From positions 417,001 through 481,000 of the forward strand of contig OZ023197.1 in the NCBI GenBank assembly GCA_963995505.1: a stretch of 64,000 bases of DNA, read 5' to 3'. Numbering within the stretch: position 1 is the stretch's first letter; the number at the start of each line of letters is the position of its first letter. The translations under genes were made by a program, and so were the position numbers. Below, piece by piece: positions 24,961 to 37,134 of the stretch. The DNA is from Hypericum androsaemum. Lineage: Eukaryota; Streptophyta; Magnoliopsida; Malpighiales; Hypericaceae. The notes beneath the pieces were generated by a model. It made no database searches. It worked only from the letters and a program-made list of their open reading frames with translations, and was not told the origin of the DNA.

Positions 24961-27415
24961 CCCCAGTTGAAGATTGTTAGAGCACCCAGGTATTGTCCTT
25001 CTCCCTTGCTTTTAGTATTTAGTTTTAACATTGTTGTCTTCTCATTACTTAAAACTCAAGACTTATTGACCAATCAAATTTTATTAAGTGTCAAGTAAAA
25101 AAACAATTAATATGATTACATTTAAAAAATAATAATAACAACATATAAATAAATTAGAATAATTGTTTATCAGTTAAGATGTAGTTTCTATTTTCTTCTG
25201 TTTTATGTAACGTTACCGATTAGCATTTACATCAATTGACATTGTTGTAAGTTAATCACGTTTCATTCGAGTAATTACAAACGTAACGGTGGTAAATACT
25301 TATTGGATAATTTTGCAAAATTTAAATTTTATCCTGTTTGAATTTGTATTAGTTGGTCCGGATACTAGATTGTATGATAAAAAATGTAAAGATAATATTT
25401 CCCTTTAAAGGGTCGTTCTCATTTCTCTCTCTTTCTCTGTCTATGTTTGGATTAGGGTTTTATTTTCTCTCTCTTTCGCTCATTGGCTGAGGGTGTTAAG
25501 TCCATTTACTAATTCATTTTGTTTAGTATAGTGAATTTTCTTTTATTTAAAAATGATCCCTTGCATGCTATAATATTTAGCGTTGATTGGTTAGGATCTG
25601 CCAATGTTTAATTAATGGGGTTGGGGTTTGAATCTATTTTATTTGCATCGTGTTTTTTATTTTATCCGTCTGGTTAAGGATGATTAATGTACATATATTA
25701 AATGGCCGATCGAACGCAATAAATTTTGTGATACCCATTAATGAAAATGTCGATGTAGTTATTCTTCCACAACCTTAAATTCAATTTCTACCCGGCAATC
25801 AATTAACAAAATGATTGTTATTACTGAATAAAAAAGTATAGTTTGAATTCTTGAAAATGAAGTACTGTTAAATATTTTTGTTTGAAAAATTTTATTACCA
25901 CCTGAAAATTTTATCAAACTTGAATCTGAATTATTCTACTCAATAAGTATTTGGATATGGTTTCAACCAAGAAAAATAAATTCAATATTTTTTTAGTTGA
26001 ATTCAATATCTTTGGTTACTTCAACAGTTTTGGTTAGTCAATGATATCATGCTTGTGCGCTTGTTCTATTGCATGAATCACAATATTCATTGAACGGCTA
26101 GCTATCGTATGTTAAATTCAATTGAATGAAGTTGATATGATTTCTTTATAGGTCAGTTGTTTCTTTCCAAAGCCTAACAGCACAATGCCTTAACAAGTTT
26201 AAGAATATTTCAAACCTTGATAAGGTGTAAAAAAATTATCTTTAAAAAAATTGTAAATTTTGTTATATAGCAAAATTCACTTATCACCAATCGTAATAAT
26301 CAATAGATTTCTAACGTATTTATTAATTATTTGGTTAATTCAAAATTTTGGTAGCCCGTCGTACAGGGAACACCAAAGCCCATGTTAATGATGGTAACTG
26401 TTTGAGATTCATAGTTTTTCTAATAGTTTTTCAATTTTCAAAACCATCTAATATCTTGACTCGAAGCACTTATCCCAGCTTAAATTTTATTTTTACTACA
26501 ACATGATCTAATATTTTTCTAGTTATCCCATACTAAATATGAAAATTGCCTCCACTGGATTTGTTGATACAAAATAATTTCTTTTAATTAAACATTATTT
26601 CAGAATTTCATATATAATTGCCCTAGTTAACCAACAATATTGGAAAAGCTATTCAAGTTCCGGGTCCAATGAAATCTCAAATATTAACAAAGTACTCCTT
26701 AACAATTGAAGTAATCCTATTCTTAATCTATGCGTTATAGCCCACGTTCTATAAAAAAACATGGAGCTCATAACCTACCCTCCTCCAAAAAAAAAAACTC
26801 AAATACAATGTACACAATCGTACACAGGAAAATTAGGTAGATGCATAATTAATTCTTGAATCGGTTGGTACAACTTCACTTTATTAATTATTTTTCCATC
26901 AACAATTTTTAATAGCAATAGTACATACATAGAACAGGCAGTGAATTTACCGCGTATTAAATGCCGTATATAAAAGTAGATAGAAGCACATCCAAAAAAC
27001 TACCAATTTTGTTCATTTTTTAACCAGGCAATTTTATCGTATTTCGAGTATTATTTGACCTTATTTAAGATTAATTTTTTCGGTGATATTTTTATCATTC
27101 GCAAAATTAAAAAATTTGATTCGCTCACCACTTGAACAAATTATCGGTCACTTAGAACATTTGTACCAGTTCACCTTGCCAAGTAATTTCAAAGGTGCAA
27201 GCAATTGGGCATGAGGGGAGGAGATTAATTTCTTCACTCCATTGATGTCCTTAAAGACCTGTTTGGGATATTATGGTATTGGTGGCAGGGACACATTTTA
27301 ATTGATATAATTCTTTTTGTCGATGTGGGGAAAAAGTCACAAAAGGCAACATACACCCAATTGAATCGACACCGTCTAGAATTCGGCTTTTTGGCCAATT
27401 GGTGGGTTTCTGGGT
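24961..27415. other. Gene-free AT-rich region
   Basis: About 2.4 kb with no coding frame of note, no recognisable domain and no terminal-repeat pair found. A CT-rich patch near 25420-25490 is the only compositional feature. Confidence 0.45.
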
Positions 27416-27424
27416 AATGGGTCA

Positions 27425-28741
27425 ATTTTTTTTGGATAAGTACTATTTGAATCTTGTAGGTTACACAGATTTTACGATATAATCCTAAAGTTTAGAAACG
27501 ACTTTTTTGGTAGTTGTGGTTTCACTTGTTTTTTGTGTTAGAGGATCGGGAAGCCTCCCGAGCCAAAAATCAGCTCCAAACTTAGAAACGACGTCATCCG
27601 ATGCTGAGTTCGCACAAAATATTATTTCAATCACTTATTTCTTTGTAATTTTTCAAAAATACGCCTCTCTCTCCCTCTTGTTCTTCCTCCTCTCCTCTCT
27701 CTCCACCCTCCCCCCCTCCCTCCGAAATAGACTAATTAATCACCATTTCCGTAGCTTTCTCTTCTTCCACCAAAAACATGTTCTTAACCCCTGCTTCCCC
27801 ACCTCGCAACAATTCCAAGCCTTCGAATGTCTCCTTCCTTGAGAACACCAACCGGTCGCTAGGAATCAATCCCTCTCCTGGCTAAGAATCCGGCGGGCGA
27901 GAAGCTAAGCAAGGTCGCGGCTGCGGCGGCTGAGGCAACCCTGGCGTGGTCTGCAATTTCTGTTAGGGTTGTGAATCCCCAATTGAATTCCTTTCCGTTC
28001 TTCGATAGGGTTAGGGTTTCGTGTTTCCTCCGTGTTTTGGTTGATGATGAGTTGGTTGAGTTCATGGGATTCCTCGTCTTTGCGTCCTTGATCAATTGAA
28101 ATTCTGGAATTCAATTCATGGGAGAATTTTTCATGTTACTGATTTGTAAATGGGGCATATTTTTTCATTAATTTGCTGCAACACATAGAGGAAAGAAGAA
28201 AGCTGGTCTCTTTCTTATTGTGTTGGTTGGAAATTGATATAGATGGAAGGATATTTCGAATTTTAGTTAGAGATTCTCGTGATTTTATTGTTGTGTTCAT
28301 GGTGATAAAGCTCGAGGGGGGGTGGGGGCAGCTTGGTGATGGAGCTCGAGTGAGTTGGGTTCCTGTGTTTAGGGTTGTGAAGGTTTTATGGAGGAAGGAG
28401 AAAGGTGAGAGAGGAGGAGGAGGAGGAAGAAGAAGAAGAAAGAGGGGAGAGGGGTGTTTTTGAAAAATTATAAAACTAATAGATTGAAATAGATATTTTA
28501 TTTTGTACCAACTCATCATACCAACTAGGCAAAAAATTTCACCGTGGCGAGACAACTCAGCATCGGACAACGTCGTTTTTAAGTTCAGAGCTGATTTTGG
28601 CTCGGAAGTCTTCTCGAGCCTCTAACGCAAAAAACGTGAAACCACAACTACCAAAAAAGTCGTTTTCAAATCTCAGAATTATATCACAAAATTCGTGTAA
28701 ACTACAAGATTCAAATAGTACTTATCTTTTTTTTTTAGAAT
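27425..28741. mobile_element. Mutator-like element with long inverted repeats, Pack-MULE candidate
   Basis: Left arm starting near 27434 (AAGTACTATTTGAATCTTGTAG) and the reverse complement of the right end (28727 leftwards) match over at least 140 bases and, with gaps, about 260. Both arms contain GTTGTGGTTTCAC and a GCGTTAGAGG/GTGTTAGAGG motif. TAATGGGTCAAT flanks both sides (27415-27426 and 28741-28752), which includes a 9-bp target duplication. No transposase is present. The centre (~27860-28100) is much more GC-rich and has a ~78-codon open stretch on the plus strand (ALWSAISVRVVN-like wording near its middle), consistent with a captured host exon. Confidence 0.85.
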
Positions 28742-28752
28742 AATGGGTCAAT

Positions 28753-29198
28753 CCTTTTCGGGCTTCAATTCTTGAACCTCATATACCTCCGTGTCTGTCT
28801 CGACCAAGAAACACTTAGATTAATTCGCACTGAGAAATATATTAGAGTTCGATTTCTTAAAAATACGTCAACGTCAAATATTTATTGAGATAATTCTACC
28901 ACTATTTAATAGTATTGACCGCTTCAATCCGAATGCCAGTTGATCAAAAAATCTCTCTCTATCTCATACTCCACGCAATTTCACCAGTTTTTTCTTAAGT
29001 TGACCGGTGGAAGAATTGTTTCTTCAAGGCCATTGAAAGCCAAGTTTTTCAGAAGAAATATTTTTTTTCTCTTAATTCTATCTTGTGCTTACTCTTCTCC
29101 TTAAGAAAGTCAACCTGGGGAAAGAATATTTTATATGTAATCTTCCTGATAAAAGTTTTATTTATTGGAACTATTTAATTTATATTTTATCTTAAAAG

Positions 29199-29200
<2 letters not shown>
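28753..29200. other. AT-rich spacer
   Basis: Nothing recognisable. Confidence 0.4.

Positions 29201-29255
<55 letters not shown>
29201..29255. repeat. (AT)n microsatellite
   Basis: About 27 perfect AT units, immediately before the transposon that starts at 29273. Confidence 0.95.
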
Positions 29256-29257
<2 letters not shown>

Positions 29258-29272
29258 AGAACTAGGGAACAG

Positions 29273-29678
29273 GGCTTTGGATTGGGTACGGAGTGAGAGA
29301 ATTAATTTCGAACGGTTTGGGGTAAAGGAGGACCGCAGCGACAAGTGCAGGTATGTGATAATGGCAAACACAGTTATGTGATAATGGCAAGTACATTTAT
29401 GTGATAATGGCATTTATTTTTGTAAAAACGGCAAGTCCCCGTTGATGATAATGGCACGCATAATTTTTTTCATTTTGGTCCCCCGTATTTTAGTATTTTT
29501 ACAAAAAAGTCACACTGGCATGTGTAGTTATGTGATAATGGCATTTGTATCCGGCATGTATTTGTGCGTGATTTTTTTTATTTTGGTCCCCGTATTTTAG
29601 CACATTTGTAAAAAAGTTCCTGCGTGTCTTCATTCTAAACGGTTCGAAATAATGGTATTCCGTACCCAATCCAACACC
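29273..29678. mobile_element. Non-autonomous DNA transposon with ~23-bp internal repeats
   Basis: Ends are inverted: TTTGGATTGGGTACGGA on the left and the reverse complement of the right end reads TTGGATTGGGTACGGAATACC, both followed inward by TTTCGAACGGTTT or TTTCGAACCGTTT. Flanks are GGGAACAG and GGGAAACAG, an imperfect 8-bp target duplication. Inside, the motif TATGTGATAATGGCA occurs about four times, three of them tandem at 22-23 bp spacing (29351-29420), with a shorter TGATAATGGCA relative nearby. End wording and repeat unit resemble the 1.5-kb element at 35656-37126. Confidence 0.75.
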
Positions 29679-30171
29679 GGGAAACAGAAGTATAAATCCT
29701 TTTATTTTATTATTTTTCGTTTATTACACCGCGCGCCATCAATTAAAATTTATCATCAAAATATTTGATTTCAACTTGAATAACCAGTCTAATAAATATC
29801 TGAAAATTAAATAATTCAAATTTTGTAATTGCCCTGTTTTTTTCAATCTATCAAATGAATCATAGTCTCCACAAAATCAACAACACATATATATTATATC
29901 TTAGTTATCGGTATGATGCCTTCAATAAAATATGTCTTTCTATATCACGAAACAAGCAACTTGAACGGTGAGCGGATAAAATGTTCTCATCCATTCAATA
30001 ACTGCATGCGTAACCTTATAAAGTAGCCGATGTCATGCATTAATATACATAATTAGTACGTATTGAAAGATATATTTAATTGTTTGCCAACAACTCTTTA
30101 ATATCCATTACTATATCGATGAACAACGAATATCTCGAAACGAAAAAAACAACCACCAAACTAAACATGCA

Positions 30172-30406
30172 GGAGGTCTGGCCATAGTTCTATTAGAACC
30201 ACCCGGAACTATGACCAAGGTTGTCTGATTATTTTTAGGGAACTATCTTAACTATGACTTATGGAACTGGGCCGGATTTTAATTCTAACAGAGCTAAATT
30301 GTAAAATTTCTTTATTTTCTCAAACTGTCCTGAAACCTTGTAGGAAGGTTCAAGTTCCATATTCTGGGAGCCATGGAACTGCCAATTTCGAAACCGTGGC
30401 CAGGCC
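30172..30406. mobile_element. hAT-type MITE, 235 bp
   Basis: A perfect 8-bp target duplication AACATGCA (30164-30171 and 30407-30414) encloses a unit with imperfect inverted ends: GGAGGTCTGGCCATAGTT and, reversed, GGCCTGGCCACGGTTTC. AGTTCC/GGAACT motifs repeat inside. No coding capacity. Confidence 0.65.
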
Positions 30407-30414
30407 AACATGCA

Positions 30415-32156
30415 AGTCACCTAAAAGACTATTGGTATAACTATATAAAGAATGATAATAATACAGTTGCATTAAAATTTTATAGTTTTATTCGACTCAA
30501 ACATATATTAAATTATCTCTGTAAATATCAAAATACCAAGTGATTCGTAATAACAATTGTAGAGGACATTAGGTAGGAAGTAAGATGGGATGTCAGGAAG
30601 CCACAACAACAGGGTAAGGTATGGTTTGGTAAGGCATATTATTTAGTGAGGATATGAGCCATGGTTTGGTGAGAAGACAACGTCTACATATGAAAAGACA
30701 AAGCTCTAGTTGTGGGCTGCCAAGTAATCCATGTGCCGAAAGTGGCAGACTTTTTCTTCCTCCACATTTTACATTTGCTTTTATCTGCTTGAAGCTTTCT
30801 TCCATATATAAATATTCAAGTTTTCGAAAAGCTCATATCTTAGCTCCTAATTAATTGACAAGAGGTGCTTTGTTTGTGTGCTAATCCGGAAAATTATTTG
30901 ATGGAATTAACCTAGTTTGTGGGCTGTAAGAATGTATTCTCTATGGATTACCCACATAATTTACCCAATTCTGACGTTTGATTGGTAGAGTTTGATACCC
31001 TTATTAGGAAAAAGAGAATAGATTGATCTAAGCCAACTATATTTTTTGAGAAGTGGTTTTTTAATGAACACTAGAAATAAATGATACACCAGCCCAATCA
31101 ATTATGTCTCAATCAATCTAATCAATAAAATGAGGACTGGATTGTTTTTATTAACTCTATAATATTCATCATCATATTTATTATACACATTCTGTACTTT
31201 ATTTAGAAGTTTTTTTCCTCATATTTTTGATAGAAAAGAGAGTATATTGATAACCAACTAAACTTTTTAATGCAAATTACGGTAGCATAATTCAATATTT
31301 TATTATGTGTTTTTTGGATAAGTGAATAAATATCATTTCTCCAATAAAAAAGTTAGACAAGGATAGAGTACAAAACAAGTAAAGTTTTTTTTTCAAGATG
31401 CTACATGGCACATGTAATGAAAATTCGACCAAATTTTACTGAACTGAATGTCCAAGAATAGTTATTTTGATCGAATTGGATAAATAAAATGTAATCACAA
31501 CATTATTTTGTACAAACGAAACAATACTAATTTCATCTTTCCTATTGTTATTTTTCTGTTGAAGGGACTATTTATCAGTTATCTTGTACCATCTAACAAA
31601 ATAGAAAACCTCTGATCGGCAGCTTGAATTTAATTTTATAATTTTCCCGTGACGGAAAGTGGGCTTTTGATTCTACGCGCTTCTTTCGGTACCAAAATGC
31701 AAACCATGTGGTATAAAAACCCTAAATATAATATATGGTATCCAGACAATTAAAAAAATGCAAAAAAGGTTTGCGTCAAATCCTACACAAGTACAATCAC
31801 TAGACACACATTGGACAAAAGATAAGGGAAGTTGATCATGTCCTTAGTCGCCGCCCCTACGCGAAAATTTCCATATCGATCATCATCATTCATGACTCAT
31901 CTCCATGTGATCTGGGATATGTTATTCTGTGTTGGAAGTACACACTTTTTTCAAGGGTATGAGAAGTATAGTTTCATCTGAGGGGAGGGGACGTGTGGTA
32001 TGAACCTCCTAAAACCAAATCTATGCACGGACTTGACACGATCTCTCGTATTTTCGAGGTTCCATTTGGAACACATGTAGATATATTTCAGTTCTTTTAT
32101 AATAATGCTCCAAATTTAAATTGTATGAAAGAACTTAGATAATACTATTAGAGTTA
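30415..32156. other. Gene-free AT-rich region
   Basis: Only short frames without recognisable domains (for example near 30590-30850) are present. Confidence 0.4.
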
Positions 32157-32161
32157 TTTTC

Positions 32162-32452
32162 TGTTAGAGATGTCGAGAAATTAAAGAGGAAACGATTTGT
32201 GGGCTTGTTTCCTATTCTATTCGGACTAGCTTTTGGACTCCTAATTTGACCTAGATAGCTTACTTGATGTACAAGGGTTTGCCTCTATATAAAGGCATGT
32301 TACCCTAAGGTTTTGTATGGCTTTGTGGCTCGGAAACTCATCAATAAAAGTTCTCCTTTCTCCCCGTAGACGTAGGCATTAGGCCGAACCACGTAAACTC
32401 TTGCGTCCGTATTCTTTGCGCGTTTTGTTCTCTAGTTGCTGAATTATTAACA
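32162..32452 (+). mobile_element. Solo LTR, Copia family A
   Basis: A 291-bp LTR (TGTTAGAG...ATTAACA) is flanked by a perfect 5-bp duplication TTTTC (32157-32161 and 32453-32457). It contains CTATATAAAGGCATG (TATA) and CATCAATAAAAGTTC (polyadenylation-like). Its 3' half matches the solo LTR at 41161-41519 and the LTRs of the element at 38595-41123. It was left by recombination between the LTRs of one element. Confidence 0.88.
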
Positions 32453-32754
32453 TTTTCTGTGAGAACCTCGATAATATTAGATTAATCTAAATAATTAATC
32501 GTTACATATAAAAATATGTAACAACAGATCCAAGAAAGCTATATTAAAAAGGAAAAGCCTAGCCACTTGCCTTTGGCCTGCAAACCTTTTGATATTATAT
32601 CCCTCGTGGCCACCAAGTCTCAAAAGATTAGCTGCTTCATGATCACGGTCAAAGCTTTTTATAATTACTACGCGGAAATTATCTAGCTGGGACTTGAATA
32701 AAATGCCTCAATATCAATGCACATACCGGTTTGCAATTTTTTTTAATAGTGCTG

Positions 32755-33345
32755 CAAAATCTACATTAAAATCACGAGATAGGAAATAGAAGATAAAAAT
32801 ACACAGATAAACAACAAAAATACCAAACAGAAAACGAAAATAAATTCTGAAGTACCAAGATGGCGTGGGTGGAAGTGAAGAGTCGATGAGAAGCTACGAG
32901 AGCTAACGTCCAATGCGAGAAGCTGCCGAGACAAATTGACCACAATGTTACGTCATAGAAGCAAACTTGTGGTCATTTGAATGTATACGAGATACACGCA
33001 AATGAGAGCTAAAATCAGACGAGTCCAACCGAGACAAATTTATCCACCTGCAACAACATGAAGCGTTTCAAAATCCGTACGGATCTTAGATCAAACCTAA
33101 GCATGTCCAAGCAAAAGACCATAAAACAAAGATTACAACTACAAGGTTTACATACTGAAACCACCAAACATATGTGATATCAGACAAAATAGCATCGAAA
33201 CACAAAGAAACATGACATGATAACAACAAGAGACAAGAACATGAAATGCAAACAAGTCCAGAAAATAAAAATAACATTAAAAGAAACAGACCAGAACTGG
33301 AGAGATGGTCTATAGTGACCAACTCCTCTGGTCACTACCTGAAGG
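32755..33345 (-). mobile_element. 3' tail of a LINE-like element (copy 1)
   Basis: The minus strand of this segment matches the plus strand of ~34920-35350 in order and wording, for example GGTGGATAAATTTGTCTCG in both, followed by CTCATTTGC and a GGACGTT-containing stretch. The match shows a repeated element; assignment to a LINE tail rests on the T-rich, poorly coding character and on the neighbouring copy. Confidence 0.45.
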
Positions 33346-33699
33346 CACCCCTAACCAAGTTTGCAATTCTGAGCGGAAGTGTGGAACAAAATGTGTCACC
33401 TTTTGGTAATAAAATTAACATGTCGATTAATCCAAATTTGAGTAGAACATAACGATCAAATGGTGGCCAAGCTCTTGTATTCTTAAGATTTTTATTCGAG
33501 GTTTTAATTTAGTTGAAACAACCGTGCAGTTGATGAAAGTGTTTGAAAGTACAAAATGCGTCTTCTTAAACAAAACATCCCAATAACACTCGCTCCAAGA
33601 CCAAAAAGATGACATTTCCGGTGGGAAAAGGGAGACGTTAGTTACTCGATTTGGCAACATTCTCATGACTTCCTCACTTGTACGTTGCTTGAGCATGGT

Positions 33700-33845
33700 T
33701 TTTCGTTATGACAGCAGGTTAGCTACTACGATTATCCGTTTAAGTCTTGGTCTTTTTGCCTTTTTTTCTCTCTCTCTTTTCTCCCCTCATTCTGTATTTT
33801 CTTTTTCTTTATTAATAAAGTTCTAATAATTGGTGGAAAAAAAAC
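33700..33845 (+). mobile_element. Possible LINE 3' end with A-tail
   Basis: A T/C-rich stretch ends in TTATTAATAAAGTTCTAATAATTGG followed by an A-run, a wording common at the 3' ends of plant L1-type LINEs. The upstream coding part was not recognised. Confidence 0.3.
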
Positions 33846-34794
33846 ATCCCAATAGAGATCAATGGTTGGTACCTTGATAAAGTCATCTAGAAATTGATTT
33901 ATATATTGTTAACAACATATTAAAAAATATGTGTACCAGAAAAAATAATAATTGAGGAGACCTAAACAAAATAAACAATAATTAAGACATGAAAAAGTTG
34001 TATAACAATTTTTTCTAGTTAAAGTTTCGAAGCTAAAAAAAATATCGAGTATGAACATTCTAAATAAAAGATACACCGTTAGAATTGTCCCTTTAAAATT
34101 CAATTTAATTATTTTTGAATCTAAATTAGTCACTATCTGTAAATGTCCTAATTAACCATACATACATGTCAATCTGAACCTCACCCTACAAAAGTTGCAT
34201 CAACTTAATTCCCATGTATCTCTCTCTAGTATGTGATCAATTCAAGACCTCCACGGCTAGTCCTCCATTTCAATGATGGATTCCTTTTCAAGGAAACACA
34301 ACAAGAAATTAAATCCATAGAGGTAGCTACCAAGTGCCTGGCCGCCTCTAGAATTATTCTCGTGGGCGATGGGACTAATCGAATGGCCATGCGATCCTCC
34401 AACTAATTGATCTGTCCGGTAAATATCATTTTCATGGTTGATGACCAAACCATAACTTGGGAAAAGCAAAGACTAGCATTGACCACCAACTTTCCCATTC
34501 TATGTTAACATGGGAATTTGATTTTTCAAGGGTGCAATTAAGAGAATACTTGAAAAAAAACCTATGTTTTACTTAACTTAATGCATGTAATGACTTAGTT
34601 ATGTATTTACATAGGTTACTGGTATAGTGCATTCGTGCACATTTGACGATATTTTTATTGGTGGGTAATAAAATTTTACGTAGAAAAATAGTAGAATAGG
34701 CATTCTATATGTTCGAGATAGGTTGTTTGGTGCAATTTTTGGATCTACAAAAACCACACAAACTCTTACTAAATTTTGCCGCCCGTAGCAGCTT

Positions 34795-35490
34795 ATGGTT
34801 GCTTCGACTCGTCTAGGTCCCTCTGTGAGCAGCTGGCTTCCTTCCCAACTAGCCAGGAGAGGGCCAAGGTGTTCCCCGAGGGTTGGTCGTAGACGACCTC
34901 CCCACTGGCTGACATCGCTTATTTACTGCTTTTTTGTTTTTGTCTCTTATATGTGTTTACTTGCAGGTGCTTGTAGTGCGTTCTGTGGTATTTTTTATCT
35001 GTGTGTTTTTCTGTGTTTGTTTGTTGTGTTAGCTCCCAAGCCACATTTGTTTAATGATGTCTTCGGTTTTATGCTTATTTTTATCACTTTATGTTTTTAC
35101 TTGGATCGATCTATGCTTGATCTGAGATCCGTTCGGATCTCAAACCTTTCCTGTTGGTGCAGGTGGATAAATTTGTCTCGTTTGGATTCGTCCGACCTTA
35201 TCTCTCATTTGCATGCATCTCGTATGCATTCAAATGCTCACGAGGTTGCGTCCATGATGCGACCTTGTAGTTATTAGCCGATGCTCGTCTTCGGCAGCTT
35301 TTCGCTTTGGACGTTCAATTCTCTTAGCCTTTCATCCGCCCTTGGCCTCCACCATTGCCTCTCTGCTCCTTTCGGATAGGTTTCGTATTTCTGTTATTTA
35401 TCTTCATCTGTTACTTGTGTATTTTCTTTCCCGTATTGTAAATTATTTATTATAATACATGCCTCGAGCTTTCCTTCTATAAAAAAATAT
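34795..35490 (+). mobile_element. 3' tail of a LINE-like element (copy 2)
   Basis: This is the plus-strand partner of 32755-33345, in opposite orientation, and ends near an A-run at ~35482. The 160-codon open frame in it (34795-35277) has no known domain and is rich in hydrophobic and Cys residues from TG-rich DNA, so it is not treated as a gene. Confidence 0.5.
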
Positions 35491-35989
35491 GTAATTTTTG
35501 TTTAAAAATAATATATCTCTATCAACTTATCAAAAAATTTGTTCTATTCATTTTGATTGGACCAACAAGGTAGACTTATAGGCATATAAGATGAGATTAA
35601 TGACCGGCAAATTGGAAATTCTAGGCTTTGCTTTTTCCCTATTAGTTAGAGTTTCGGCTTTGGATTGTGTGCGGAAGTGCAATCCTTCCCCGTACCAAAC
35701 AAAATTTAATATGGCCCCTTGATCTTGATGACTAGGCGTGTGTCAGAGATCTGATAGTTATAATTCGTACCCTCTTCTTTTTTTTCCTTCTCTCCCCTCC
35801 TTGCTATATTTCTGTTTGTGCCTTTCACCTCTCTCTCTCTTGCTCCCTCATTCTCTCTCTCTCTCTAATTAAAAATGCATGGTTCCAGATCTGAACCAAC
35901 GACGTTGCCACGAGCCCGACATCGACCATTACTCTGATGCCGACGAGGAGCAGACCGGAGTCTGATTGTGAAGAAGGGGTGACAGTGAG

Positions 35990-36545
35990 AAGTGATCGAG
36001 AGATTTCGGTTGGAGAGCTATAAGTTCTTACTCCAGAGTCCGATTAAGGTGATTAAAGTTGTTATGTAAAGCTAAGATATATATCTACAACTTTGTAGTT
36101 TATGACTTTTCCAAATTCAAAGTGGAAAGACGTCAAAAATATGTTTGAAATCAAGAGTCGATCGAGTTATAAGAATAGATTTCGGTTGGGGGGCCACAAG
36201 TTCTTATTCCGGAGTTCAATTGAGGTGATTCAAATTGCTGTGTGAAGTTGGGACGTATATTTATATTATGATTTCTCTAAATTCGGAGTAGAAAGATATT
36301 AAAAATATGTTTGAAGTCAAGAGTCGATCGAGTTACGAGAACATATTTTAGTTGGGGAACCACAAGTTCTTACTCCGAAGTCTGATTGAGGTGATTCAAG
36401 TTTCTGTTCAAATGTAAGATGTATATCTTATTTTTTTTAAGAATAAGATGTATATCTATAACTTTGTAGTTTATAACTTCTCCAAATTCGGAGTGGAATG
36501 ATATCAAAAATACGTTTGAAGTTGATAGTCGACTGAGTTATAAGT
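35990..36545. repeat. Tandem repeat, ~165-bp unit, about three copies
   Basis: Each unit contains TTTCGGTTGGGG-like wording, a CACAAGTTCTTACTCC motif, GAGGTGATTCAA, and GAGTCGATCGAGTTA. The last marker recurs near 36156, 36321 and 36527. The third unit is longer because of an internal duplication of ATAAGATGTATATCT. Confidence 0.85.
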
Positions 36546-36546
36546 C

Positions 36547-36760
36547 CATGTTATGTCAAATGGCATGCCCAGGTTATGTCAAATGGCATGCCCACGTTAG
36601 CTCAAATGGTGTGCCCAAGTTATGTCAAAATGGCATGCCCAAATTATGTCAAAATGATATTCCTAGATTATGTCAAATGGCATGCCCACGTTATATGAAA
36701 TTGCATGCCTACGTTATATGAAATGGCATGTCCATGTTATGTCAAATAGCATGTCAGGTT
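36547..36760. repeat. Minisatellite, ~23-bp unit, about nine copies
   Basis: The unit reads GTTATGTCAAATGGCATGCC plus CAC, with drift in the middle copies. More decayed GGCATGCC units continue to ~36880. The unit resembles GTTATGTGATAATGGCAAG plus TACA in the element at 29273-29678. Confidence 0.9.
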
Positions 36761-37134
36761 AATATTTAATAAAACTTATAATAAATTAAATAATTAATCA
36801 AGTGACAGGTCCGATTACGATAAAAAAACATGCTTGGTTACAATCAATTGGCATGCCCGGGTACGATAAAAGGCATGATTAGTTACGATAATATTTAAAA
36901 TTAGTAATAATAAAAATTAATTAATTAATTAATAATATAAAAAAATAAACTAGGTCCGCTTCCTAGAGCGCATGTGATTTTCCTCCCATTACTACATGTC
37001 GGTCATCATTACATCTTTCACCATGTACCCGACCTATATGCGTACCCCCTTTTCCCTTTTTTATGGACAATTTTGTCCTTCTCTGTTCGGTATGGGGATT
37101 TGGCCCCCGTACCAAATCCAGCCCCCAGAGTTTC

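Larger units (their letters stand above)
35656..37126. mobile_element. 1.5-kb non-autonomous DNA transposon with two tandem arrays
   Basis: A perfect 8-bp target duplication AGAGTTTC (35648-35655 and 37127-37134) flanks inverted ends: GGCTTTGGATTGTGTGCGG on the left and, reversed from the right, GGCTGGATTTGGTACGGG. Each end also folds back on itself. Inside lie a ~165-bp repeat in about three copies and a 23-bp minisatellite in about nine copies. No transposase frame is present. Eight bases of duplication would fit hAT, but the ends are not those of the other hAT MITEs here. Confidence 0.8.

Noticed and set aside
28173..28463. 96-codon Gly/Arg-rich frame
   Set aside because: It falls in the inverted-repeat arm of the Pack-MULE and its Gly/Arg run comes from a GGA/AGA simple repeat.
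34795..35277. 160-codon frame
   Set aside because: Matches the non-coding tail copy at 32755-33345 in opposite orientation, so it is repeat sequence.
36547..36760. Regular ~23-bp repeats that could suggest a CRISPR-like array
   Set aside because: The units are head to tail with no unique spacers, the sequence is plant nuclear DNA, and they lie inside a delimited transposon.
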